From assembly GCA_022750055.1 (NCBI GenBank), contig JAKIWL010000002.1:85042-149041 (forward strand): a stretch of 64,000 nt of DNA, read 5' to 3'. Shown in pieces: positions 17,941 to 24,486 of the stretch; position 1 is the first letter of the stretch; every line of letters starts with the position of its first letter. This DNA is from Thermoplasmata archaeon (GTDB lineage Archaea; Thermoplasmatota; Thermoplasmata; Lutacidiplasmatales; UBA184). Position numbers and translations under genes: made by a program. The notes beneath the pieces are model-generated. The model made no database searches and was not told where the DNA came from. It saw only the letters and a program-made list of their open reading frames with translations.

Positions 17941-19215
17941 GTGACGGTTCCGGGCGGCCGCCTGCACGATCTCCTCCTGCAGCACGGCGTCCCGGAACGA
18001 GCCTCCCGGATCTACCTCGCCGCCGTCCGGGAGGGACCGCAGACCGCGTCGGAGTTCGCCCGGGTCACGGCCATGCACCGGGTCGAGGCCTACCGGTTCA
18101 TCAAACACCTCGAAGTGCTCGGATTGCTGCGATCCACGAGCGGCCGTCCGATGCGATTCGCCGCCCTACCGCCGGACGCGCTATTGGACCGTTGGATCCG
18201 GACCGCCACCGAGCGCCTCCGCCGACTCGAAGGGGACCGATTGCTCACCCTCGAGGACCTGAAAGCCGGTCTACTGGATGTTCACTCAGCGGACCCGCGC
18301 AAGTTCACCGTCCTCGAGGGCCAGGAGGAGATCTACCGATTCCTCGTCCGCCGGATCGGCACGGCCAAGGTCGAGATCTGGGCGTCGATGCCCGGGGCCG
18401 CGCTTCCCCTCGCGATCGCCGGTGGGATCAATCAGGCGTTCCGCGCTGCCCACGATCGGGGCGTGCGGATCCGAGTCGTCACGGACATCCGCCCGACCAA
18501 CCGCGGGGAGGTCAAGCATTTCCTCGGATTCGCCGATATCCGACACAGCACGCGCCCGGTCGTGACCCGTGCCGTGGTCGTGGACCGGATCGGGGCGGTC
18601 GCCTATGTATCCAGCACGGAGGGACTCGGCGGATCCTCCGTCTCCCAGGTCGCCGTCTGGTCGAGCTCCCCGTCCTTTCGGAAGCTCGCGATGGACTACC
18701 TACGGCCCCTGTGGACGCGGTCGATGACGGTAGAGCGTAGGCTCGTCGAGCTGGAAGCCCCGGAACGTCCCCGCCTGCCGATGCGGCTCGGGCAGGCCGA
18801 GGCGCCGCTGGCCCGCCTCCGGGAGATCGCGACCCTCGGGATGCGGGCCACGGGGATCGAGGAGCTGCATCTCGACGTTCCGGACATGATCGAGGCCGTC
18901 GGGCGCCAACTGGGCCGCCAGGTGGGCGATGAACTCGAGGGCGAGACCCCCGACGAGGTGGCCCGTTCGCTCATCGAATACTACAAGGGCCACGCGATGG
19001 GGCGCCTGGAGATCGCGCGCGCCCGTCCGCTCACCCTGAAGGTCACCCAATGCTTCGCGTGCGTTCGACAATCCCCCGAAGTCGGACGGCGGCTGTGCCC
19101 GATGGTCCTGAAATCGGCCCTGGAGAATCGACTGGGATCCGGCTTCGATGTCAGCCAACCCGACCCAAGCCGGCATTCGAGCCGGGGTTGCCTGTTCACC
19201 GTGACCCCGTCCTAA
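17941..19215 (+). CDS. TrmB-family transcriptional regulator with C-terminal cysteine domain
   Basis: 424 residues in three parts. The first is an N-terminal TrmB winged helix (GPQTASEFARVTAMHRVEAY, about 33-52). The second is a central phospholipase-D-like effector domain of the TrmB regulatory type (KFTVLEGQEEIYRFL, about 121 onward, then IRVVTDIRPTNRGEVKHF). The third is a C-terminal domain with CFACVRQSPEVGRRLCPM and a late CLF, resembling V4R/heme- or metal-binding sensor domains. TrmB proteins usually control sugar or central carbon genes; the effector is unknown. GTG start, own promoter, monocistronic. Confidence 0.8.
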   Translation: MTVPGGRLHDLLLQHGVPERASRIYLAAVREGPQTASEFARVTAMHRVEAYRFIKHLEVLGLLRSTSGRPMRFAALPPDALLDRWIRTATERLRRLEGDRLLTLEDLKAGLLDVHSADPRKFTVLEGQEEIYRFLVRRIGTAKVEIWASMPGAALPLAIAGGINQAFRAAHDRGVRIRVVTDIRPTNRGEVKHFLGFADIRHSTRPVVTRAVVVDRIGAVAYVSSTEGLGGSSVSQVAVWSSSPSFRKLAMDYLRPLWTRSMTVERRLVELEAPERPRLPMRLGQAEAPLARLREIATLGMRATGIEELHLDVPDMIEAVGRQLGRQVGDELEGETPDEVARSLIEYYKGHAMGRLEIARARPLTLKVTQCFACVRQSPEVGRRLCPMVLKSALENRLGSGFDVSQPDPSRHSSRGCLFTVTPS

Positions 19216-19360
19216 GCCGGTTCGAGCTCCCGGTGGGAGGACGACTCCGACGCAGGCCGAGGGATGGGTCGGCCCCCTGCGAATAGGAGGAAGTCTGCTC
19301 GATCGACTCCTCACGTCGGTGCGAAGGGCACCCACCCTCGTGTCGACCGGGCCGTCGAGA

Positions 19361-19738
19361 TCATCGGGAACGTCGAGCGAGGTTCTCGGCGACCCGGGCC
19401 CGGACGATGCGCCGGACCAGGTCCGACGGCAAGGGTCGATCGGGGGTGAACTGGAGGGTCCCTTTTCCCTTCTCGAACGGCTTCGTCGCATCGGAAAACT
19501 GACGGAGGACCCGGGCACTTCCGGCGAAGAAGCTCAGGTGGTCCCGAAAGGCACCATAGTACACTAGCATTCCGTCCTGACGGAACGCGGGCATCTGATA
19601 GCTGATGAGTTCCTCGGCGTCGGGGGCGGCCGCTCGAATCGTCTTACGAAGTTCGCCAAGGACCTTCCGAAATTGGGGCGGGACTCTGTCGAAATACTCC
19701 TCCACCGATGTCGGTGCCCTGACCCCCCGAGTTCGCAT
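19361..19738 (-). CDS. DUF1801 / YdhG-like protein
   Basis: 125 residues with the DUF1801 pattern: SVEEYFDRVPPQFRKVLGEL, EELISYQMPAFRQDGMLVYY, FFAGS and a C-terminal GTLQFTPDRPLPSDLVRRIV. Relatives are small alpha/beta proteins linked to iron handling or stress, with no firm biochemical role. The start at 19738 is preferred over an upstream in-frame GTG because a minus-strand TATA-like ATTTTTG stretch lies about 27 bp before it and the extra 28 residues look non-coding. Confidence 0.8.
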   Translation of the reverse strand: MRTRGVRAPTSVEEYFDRVPPQFRKVLGELRKTIRAAAPDAEELISYQMPAFRQDGMLVYYGAFRDHLSFFAGSARVLRQFSDATKPFEKGKGTLQFTPDRPLPSDLVRRIVRARVAENLARRSR

Positions 19739-19958
19739 GAGCCCCGGACTGGGTGGGGGCAAAAATGGATTGCGATGTCGGTCTCTGAGGGGGCAGCCGG
19801 GCTCGACGATCCGTGCGACCAAGGGGCCGGGGATGTCGACCTGGCCTTCCTACGCGGGGCCGGGTCGGTCAGCCTCGTTTCCGTCGTCCAGATTCGGCGG
19901 ATTCAGGTCCCGGGGGTGCGCGGGTGGCTTTAAAAATAAATCTGCGAAAAACGCCGAT

Positions 19959-19989
19959 TTGAAAAAGAATCGGTCGGCGTGAAAATAAA
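19959..19989 (+). repeat. Left island repeat
   Basis: 31-bp stretch beginning TTGAAAAAG and ending CGTGAAAATAAA, matching 26871-26901 at about 22 of 31 positions with identical spacing between the two conserved blocks. It lies in an AT-rich spacer (about 19930-19990) unlike the surrounding GC-rich sequence. Nothing else is seen in 19739-20029. Confidence 0.45.
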
Positions 19990-20029
19990 TCGAGAGGGAT
20001 CGGGTATCTGCCCCCCGACGCCGGTCCGG

Positions 20030-20458
20030 CTACTTGGGCAGGGCGCCTACGGCTAGTTCGATGGAGTGGTTCCCCTTGTCCGTGGAGACGAAGATGACCA
20101 CAATCCCGAGACGCGCCAGCGAGCGTGAGCGCTCCCGGATCAGCTCCCGGTTCGTGGCATCACCGGGTAGTGCGATCCCCGCAGCGGCGCCATCCGAGAG
20201 GAGTTTTGTCGTCTGAACCAGTGCGCGGCCCAAGCTCGACTCCTTCTGGCTCTTCAAAAACTCCTTGCCGTACCGAGGGGTTCCGGGCTGGCTGCTGCCC
20301 TGACCCTTGGCTTCGATTGTTAAGCGGACGCCGCTGGGGGACTTCATAATCAGGTCGGGCCCGTGGCTCCCGATATCCTTCACCCGGTAGTGGGAGGTGA
20401 ATCCTCTAGCCTTCAGGCCCTCCTCAACGGCGTCTATTACTTCCGACTCGGTCAACAT
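20030..20458 (-). CDS. PD-(D/E)xK nuclease-like protein
   Basis: 142 residues. SEVIDAVEEGLKARGF leads into GSHGPDLIMKSPSGVRLTIEAKGQG, giving the D-(x)n-ExK active-site pattern of restriction-endonuclease-fold nucleases (Asp near residue 33, Glu/Lys near 49-51). A basic stretch follows, and the C-terminal VVIFVSTDKG strand fits the fold. It may be a structure-specific or restriction-type nuclease, or a regulator that kept the fold. It lies at the left edge of the island and reads leftward, downstream of two small ORFs on the same strand. Confidence 0.65.
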   Translation of the reverse strand: MLTESEVIDAVEEGLKARGFTSHYRVKDIGSHGPDLIMKSPSGVRLTIEAKGQGSSQPGTPRYGKEFLKSQKESSLGRALVQTTKLLSDGAAAGIALPGDATNRELIRERSRSLARLGIVVIFVSTDKGNHSIELAVGALPK

Positions 20459-20518
20459 GTGGGGTTTGTGGGGGCCGATTCAGCCGGCCCCCTGAATAGA
20501 TCAGATGCCCTTGTAGAA

Positions 20519-20614
20519 TCAGTCTTCGTCGTCCTCTTGCTTCTCTCTGTTCTCCCGGACCTGGTTGTCGTGGTTTGCCTGCGCCGCTTGGCCGGCCGCG
20601 GACTCCCGGTTCAT
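20519..20614 (-). CDS. Tiny acidic/glutamine-rich ORF (31 aa), hypothetical
   Basis: Begins with an ATG that overlaps the stop of the 96-residue ORF (ATGA) and encodes a strongly hydrophilic peptide ending EKQEDDED. The coupled start and the composition, which differs from random GC-rich frames, are the only support. It could be a short accessory or antitoxin-like peptide. No homologue is recognised. Confidence 0.35.
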   Translation of the reverse strand: MNRESAAGQAAQANHDNQVRENREKQEDDED

Positions 20615-20901
20615 CGAGTCCGCTCGGTCGTCGTTCGCCGTTCGTCCCGGGCTACTGCCTCGTCCGCCGCCACCACCTTTCGGCATTTTCGTTTCTTCGC
20701 CCAGAAGGGCAGGGCGGACACCCCCTGCCGATTGATGAACCCTTCGACATCGCTGTTAAACTGCCCGGTGAGGCTTGGGTGGATGGCCATCGATCTCTCG
20801 ACTACCATAGACCTCGTCGGTCTCTGGGTCACGGCAGGCGGTCTTTCTGTGAACGAATCCCTCGGATCGGGTCCTTCCCGCCCTGGCGTGGGCCAGAGCA
20901 C
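20611..20901 (-). CDS. Hypothetical basic protein (96 aa)
   Basis: The GTG start lies about 30 bp from a TATA box that also serves the opposite strand, and the stop is coupled to a 31-residue ORF. The middle contains a plausible structured stretch (QFNSDVEGFINRQGVSALPF) followed by a basic patch (WAKKRKCRK). The N-terminus looks low-complexity. No family is recognised. The promoter position is the best argument for expression. Confidence 0.4.
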   Translation of the reverse strand: MLWPTPGREGPDPRDSFTERPPAVTQRPTRSMVVERSMAIHPSLTGQFNSDVEGFINRQGVSALPFWAKKRKCRKVVAADEAVARDERRTTTERTR

Positions 20902-20929
20902 CTTCCCCCAATCGACCGGCGGGGGAGGG

Positions 20930-20940
20930 ACTATAAGCCG
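20930..20940. promoter_or_regulatory. Bidirectional TATA box in the island
   Basis: ACTATAAGCC reads as a TATA element rightward and as GGCTTATAGT leftward. It sits 25-30 bp from a GTG in each direction (20959 plus, 20901 minus), so one box may drive two divergent leaderless transcripts. Confidence 0.5.
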
Positions 20941-20958
20941 GGCACTCAGTGCCGCCCT

Positions 20959-21213
20959 GTGGCCCCTCCACCTTCATGCGACATCTGCGGTAGGGATTCC
21001 AAGGATTTGCTGCTCCATCTTCGCCTTGACCACGAGGTGCGGGACCCTGAGAGTCATCTGGAGGCGCTTAAGTTGGAGGTCGCAAAGCTCGACCGGAAAC
21101 TCGCTTTCCGGCGAGCTGTGGACGAGATGAAGGCGAAGGTCGAGCAGGGGCTAATGACCCCTGAGGAGTACCGGCGCCGAGTGGTGCTCCTTAATGAAAA
21201 TCCCGGCCCCTAG
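20959..21213 (+). CDS. C2H2-type mini zinc-finger protein (84 aa)
   Basis: CDICGRDSKDLLLHLRLDH near the N-terminus is a C2H2 finger. It is followed by a charged helix (ESHLEALKLEVAKLDRKL) suited to a coiled coil. A short segment, GLMTPEEYRRRVVLL, at the C-terminus resembles a SHOCT-like tail. The GTG start has a TATA box at leaderless spacing; a longer in-frame reading upstream has no such support and looks non-coding. It precedes the ParB-like gene by 21 bp, so it may be the first gene of that operon and its regulator. Confidence 0.6.
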   Translation: MAPPPSCDICGRDSKDLLLHLRLDHEVRDPESHLEALKLEVAKLDRKLAFRRAVDEMKAKVEQGLMTPEEYRRRVVLLNENPGP

Positions 21214-21234
21214 GACTCCGAAAGAGGCTTTCGA

Positions 21235-22056
21235 ATGCCGGAACTGGTGACCTTTCGGAAACTCGAGCCCAACCTTCCCATCGAGTTTATCGATGTGGCG
21301 GACGAGAACGTAAGGCACACGCAACTCGATTTTGGAATCGAGGAACTGAAGACGAGCATCGAGAGGCTTGGCCTGATCCATCCGGTCATCGTCATCCCCA
21401 TTGGCCACCGGTTCAGGCTCGTGGTCGGTCAGCGGCGTTACCGTGCGTTTCTGGCGCTCGGTAGACCGACGATCCCTGCGCTGATCATTAGGTCCATAGA
21501 CAAAGACTCACAGCGGCTCGTTTCGTTCAGCGAGAATATCCACCGAAGAAACCTTCCGTACGATGATACGATTGCGGTATGCGACTACCTTTTTCAGGCG
21601 CACAAAGGTCCCAAGACGGCCAAGATTGAGACCATAGCAAGAGAGCTGAACATCTCTGTTTCGACTGTCCGGAAGTACCTCGCGTATCGACTCGTTCCGG
21701 AACCAGTCCAGAAGTTAGTGCGTGAGCGTGAACTCTCAGCCGAGATCGCCTATCGTATCACCGAGGTTTTCTGGCCCAACGCGGCAATCATAACCGAGAT
21801 CGCGAAGAGGGCGACCCTCCTCACCAAGTCCGAGAAGAATCGTCTTATCGAAATCGGAAAGCGAAACCCAAATGCTCCGATTGATAGCATTATCGAGGCG
21901 GCGCAAAAGGCACTCCCGTACGTAGAGATATCGATCTACATCGAGCCGGAGACGATGACCCTCCTAGAGAAAGAGGCCAACAAGCGGAAGACCGACGTCC
22001 AGACGATGATCAAAGGAGTCGTCGATGATTGGGTCCGCGAGGAGGGGATCAAGTGA
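21235..22056 (+). CDS. ParB-family protein with HTH and C-terminal helical domain
   Basis: 273 residues. The N-terminal ParB/Srx fold has FIDVADENVRHTQ, the nucleotide motif VVGQRRYRAFLALG (GxRRxRA, about residues 62-75) and FSENIHRRNLPYDD (ENxxR, about 99-112). A helix-turn-helix (IARELNISVSTVRKYLAYRL) occupies about 135-155. The C-terminal part ends with a ribbon-helix-helix-like segment (EISIYIEPETMTLLEKEANK). ParB proteins are CTP-dependent DNA clamps; some island-borne ones are regulators. No ParA accompanies it, which argues against simple partition. Its stop overlaps the next gene (GTGA). Confidence 0.8.
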   Translation: MPELVTFRKLEPNLPIEFIDVADENVRHTQLDFGIEELKTSIERLGLIHPVIVIPIGHRFRLVVGQRRYRAFLALGRPTIPALIIRSIDKDSQRLVSFSENIHRRNLPYDDTIAVCDYLFQAHKGPKTAKIETIARELNISVSTVRKYLAYRLVPEPVQKLVRERELSAEIAYRITEVFWPNAAIITEIAKRATLLTKSEKNRLIEIGKRNPNAPIDSIIEAAQKALPYVEISIYIEPETMTLLEKEANKRKTDVQTMIKGVVDDWVREEGIK

Positions 22057-22616
22057 AATCCGCCGAGGCCGAGCTGCTTGCGGAACTCTATGTGGACCTG
22101 AAAGGTCGAAGGGACAAGCGGTTAGACTGGATTACGATCGCAACAAAGTGCAAGGAACTTTCCAATCTCTACGGTGGCTTCAGGGAGGCGGCCTCCAAAC
22201 TTGGGGTTTCGCTGCAGCTCGTAAGGTCGATCGTAAGCCTTCTCGACTTGCCAGCAGGAGTTCAGACTATGGTCAAGGATCGTTCAATCCTCTTTGACGC
22301 GGCCCAGCGATTAAACACCCTAAAGGATCCTCGAAGGATGGTTCGAGTCGCGAGACAGATTCGTAACCTTCCCTCACGTCAACAAAGGGAGATCATTCAG
22401 TTCGCGAAGGGCCATCCGGATGCTGACTTGGTCGATTTTCGTAAGCGTGTCGCGCACAAGGAAACTCGAACAGAACGGATTCATCTGTTGATGATACCAG
22501 TTGATGACCTCACTTTCAACGCATTGCAAGCCCTGAGTCGTAAGGGCGAATCCACGGTGCAGGGAACGATACTAAAGGCCGTTCACCAGCTCGTTTCGCA
22601 AGGTACTAAACCTTGA
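22053..22616 (+). CDS. ParB-like paralogue lacking the CTPase domain
   Basis: 187 residues. It lines up with the C-terminal two thirds of the preceding ParB protein: an HTH (KLGVSLQLVRSIVSLLDLPA), the spacer (VQTMVKDRSILFDAAQRLN, then KGHPDAD), and a ribbon-helix-helix-like tail (RIHLLMIPVDDLTFNALQAL). It has no GxRR/ENxxR nucleotide-binding part. It probably binds DNA or pairs with the full-length protein. The GTG start overlaps the upstream stop (GTGA); an ATG at 22029 would extend the overlap to 28 bases. Its own stop overlaps the next start (TTGA). Confidence 0.65.
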   Translation: MKSAEAELLAELYVDLKGRRDKRLDWITIATKCKELSNLYGGFREAASKLGVSLQLVRSIVSLLDLPAGVQTMVKDRSILFDAAQRLNTLKDPRRMVRVARQIRNLPSRQQREIIQFAKGHPDADLVDFRKRVAHKETRTERIHLLMIPVDDLTFNALQALSRKGESTVQGTILKAVHQLVSQGTKP

Positions 22617-23266
22617 CCCTCATTATTGCGGCGCACGGGAAGGACTGCATTGTGGTTGGTGCCGACAGTAGGGGCACATCCGAACAGGGAGGTACCCGGG
22701 TCGAGACAAACACAATAGTCAAATTATTCCCGGTGGGGAGACACGCGGTTGTCCTAATCTGTGGCGATTCCGGTCCTGCCACGAACTTGGTTGACCTTCT
22801 TGTAGAAGCGAGGGTCAAGGAATCGACGGGAGTCCGCGGCGTCGCGACTCATCTGGCCCGGATTGCCAGACAAGAGGCGCGTGATTTGAAGGACGTGCCC
22901 ACCCATCCGAGGTACTTCCCGAACTTCGCCTTCATTGTCGCTGGTCTAGAGCGAATCAACCGAGGTGGCCTAAAACCGCGATCATTCGCCCTCCGAAGCG
23001 AGACGGGATTCCGCCTCGAGCTGACTCAAGGCGGCCGAGAGATGGACGGCAAGCCTATGATCCCCCTCTATATCTTTGCCAAGGACTTCAAGGATAACAT
23101 GAATTTTGATGAACTCTGTACGCTTGTCGCGAGAGCGCTACACAACACATCACGAATCGACGGCGATGTCGGAGGCAGGCTTCGGGTCGGTGTCGTATCG
23201 ACAACGGGATTCCGAGAGCTTACCCGCGACGATGTAGAGGGGCGTTTCGAGAAATGGCCCGATTGA
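22613..23266 (+). CDS. Proteasome-like Ntn-hydrolase (first of two)
   Basis: 217 residues. TLIIAAHGKDCIVVGADSRG follows the initiator Met, placing Thr exactly at the proteasome beta position 1 and Asp at position 17. A Lys occurs in TIVKLFPV at position 36 (33 in proteasomes), and CGDSGPATN resembles the serine-glycine turn. It should be an N-terminal-nucleophile amidase or protease, although oligomerisation is unknown. There is no propeptide. It is translationally coupled (TTGA) to the ParB-like pair, which suggests cleavage of a regulator or a partner protein. It is not the housekeeping proteasome, which is much closer to consensus. Confidence 0.7.
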   Translation: MTLIIAAHGKDCIVVGADSRGTSEQGGTRVETNTIVKLFPVGRHAVVLICGDSGPATNLVDLLVEARVKESTGVRGVATHLARIARQEARDLKDVPTHPRYFPNFAFIVAGLERINRGGLKPRSFALRSETGFRLELTQGGREMDGKPMIPLYIFAKDFKDNMNFDELCTLVARALHNTSRIDGDVGGRLRVGVVSTTGFRELTRDDVEGRFEKWPD

Positions 23267-23279
23267 CCCAGAGTTGTGC

Positions 23280-24002
23280 CTAGACCATACAGTTCGCGCC
23301 GCAGGGCTCGTCTCCAACTACTCGGGTCCGCGGCTGGTCCTGGAACCGCCTCTCAACCAAATTCCTTAGGCCACCTGAACGCAGATTCTGTCTCGGAAAG
23401 TGCTTGGACCCTTCTTCCAATGCTACCGCTCTTTCAAACAAGTCTGGATGAGTGTCGTGAATCTCCCTCCAGCGATCAGCATTATTGAAAGGACAGAAGA
23501 AACATCCGCTCTTCACCGGCACCGGAAGCCCCGCCTTCTTGATAATGCGAATACAACCCTCTCGGGTTATTCGCATGTCAACTAGCGGGAATATTGATGT
23601 AACGAAGTCAGCCTGGCTCCTCTTCATCCGATGAATCTCATCGTAGGCGATCCCGAGGTACTCGAAGATGTGGTCATCTATCGTCTTGTAGTAGGCGTGA
23701 ATAGGATAGACTTTGAAGTCCCGAGTTGACCATCGCCACATCTTGGAGGGGATGACAGACCTCCGGGTGCAGGCATCGTACAACGAACCCGATTTGTTCT
23801 TGACTACCGTGAGATTCTTGCCATGTTCCGCCAGATACTTTCTCGCCACTTCGAGAAACTCATAGGTCTCCGGGACCTCTCCCCCCGTGTCGGCAAACAC
23901 GGCCTCGTCAAACCGCATCCTTTTCTTGATCAACAATACCATCAGGGCAGCAGTGTTCACTCCAGCCCCGAAACTGAGGATGTATCGCCCCTCGCCCGTC
24001 AT
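23280..24002 (-). CDS. PAPS-reductase-family (PP-loop ATPase) protein
   Basis: 240 residues. ILSFGAGVNTAALMVL is a PP-loop variant (SxGxxT) at residues 8-23. FADTGGEVPETYEF is the second signature of this family, and SGCFFCPFNNADRW near residue 165 gives a Cys pair that may hold an Fe-S cluster. CGANC ends the protein. Related proteins include PAPS reductase, DndC of DNA phosphorothioation, and IbrA, which is encoded beside a ParB-like IbrB in E. coli. The pairing with ParB genes here is therefore notable. It converges on the Ntn-hydrolase gene (13 bp apart) and has its own repeat-flanked promoter. Confidence 0.75.
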   Translation of the reverse strand: MTGEGRYILSFGAGVNTAALMVLLIKKRMRFDEAVFADTGGEVPETYEFLEVARKYLAEHGKNLTVVKNKSGSLYDACTRRSVIPSKMWRWSTRDFKVYPIHAYYKTIDDHIFEYLGIAYDEIHRMKRSQADFVTSIFPLVDMRITREGCIRIIKKAGLPVPVKSGCFFCPFNNADRWREIHDTHPDLFERAVALEEGSKHFPRQNLRSGGLRNLVERRFQDQPRTRVVGDEPCGANCMV

Positions 24003-24005
24003 GCA

Positions 24006-24050
24006 GTCCTGCTATGTCCTGCCAGTACTTAACGTCCTGCTTCGTCCTGC
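24006..24050 (-). promoter_or_regulatory. Promoter with four GTCCTGC repeats
   Basis: GTCCTGC occurs at 24006, 24016, 24034 and 24044: two pairs, each with a 10-bp (one helical turn) period. Between the pairs lies a minus-strand GTTAAGTA box 26-30 bp before the PP-loop gene start. This arrangement is typical of an operator bound by a dimeric repressor that blocks TBP. A short overlapping frame also reads through it, so a coding origin of the repeats is not excluded. Confidence 0.5.
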
Positions 24051-24160
24051 TCAGAATTGCCGGGGTGGTTTCCGACCGTCTGGTCTTTCCCAGAGAGAAT
24101 AGAGGAGTGTACTTCGCGACCGACTTGGCTACCATCATGGAATCACCTCATCGTGCACGA

Positions 24161-24382
24161 TCAGGTGAGAGGTCCTCTTCGCCTGCGGACCGGGGTGACT
24201 CCGCTCGACCCGGCCTTGGTGGCGCCACGTTGGATTCGGAGGACCCCCATGCGGGCCTCGCCCACCAACTCGTCCCCCTCTGACCACCCTAGTTGTTCCA
24301 CGAGGGTGGGAGGGAGGCTTAGGAGCCACTTGTAGTAGGTCTTGTCGTACGCCTTCAAATTCACGACGCGCTGGAGCTTCAC
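24161..24382 (-). CDS. AbrB/SpoVT-like DNA-binding protein
   Basis: 73 residues. LQRVVNLKAYDKTYYKWLLS, then LPPTLVEQLGWSEGDELV and LRIQRG, match the swapped-hairpin AbrB fold: a strand, a helix with PPxLVEQLGW, and GDEL before the last strand. The GTG at 24382 yields the usual MKLQRV-type beginning. A longer reading from a TTG at 24454 would start inside the operator. The protein lies divergent to the transposase across a palindromic operator and may bind it. It could also be an antitoxin, but no toxin gene is adjacent. Confidence 0.65.
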   Translation of the reverse strand: MKLQRVVNLKAYDKTYYKWLLSLPPTLVEQLGWSEGDELVGEARMGVLRIQRGATKAGSSGVTPVRRRRGPLT

Positions 24383-24432
24383 GCCAGGAACGAGAGGATA
24401 GGCAATACAAGAAGCTTCGGTCGCTAAGGACC

Positions 24433-24472
24433 TTAGATACCTATAAGTATCCAAGATACCTTAGGTATCTAA
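24433..24472. promoter_or_regulatory. Double palindrome operator with embedded TATA boxes
   Basis: Two adjacent palindromes: GATAC-(6)-GTATC at 24436-24451 and AGATACC-TTA-GGTATCT at 24454-24470. TTAGATACC at 24433 and GGTATCTAA ending at 24472 also frame the whole as an inverted repeat. CTATAAG inside the first palindrome acts as a TATA box both for the transposase (start 24487) and, as CTTATAG, for the AbrB-like gene. Repressor binding would block both. Confidence 0.6.
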
Positions 24473-24486
24473 TTGAGGACACGACG

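Noticed and set aside
20459-20930. Plus-strand frames running into the C2H2 mini-protein
   Set aside because: Pro/Arg-rich with no start signals; the TATA-spaced GTG at 20959 explains the real gene.
23908-24138. 76-aa minus-strand frame between the AbrB-like and PP-loop genes
   Set aside because: The first half looks protein-like, but it overlaps the PP-loop gene by 95 bp and the presumed operator. No TATA box is at the right place, so support is too weak to call.
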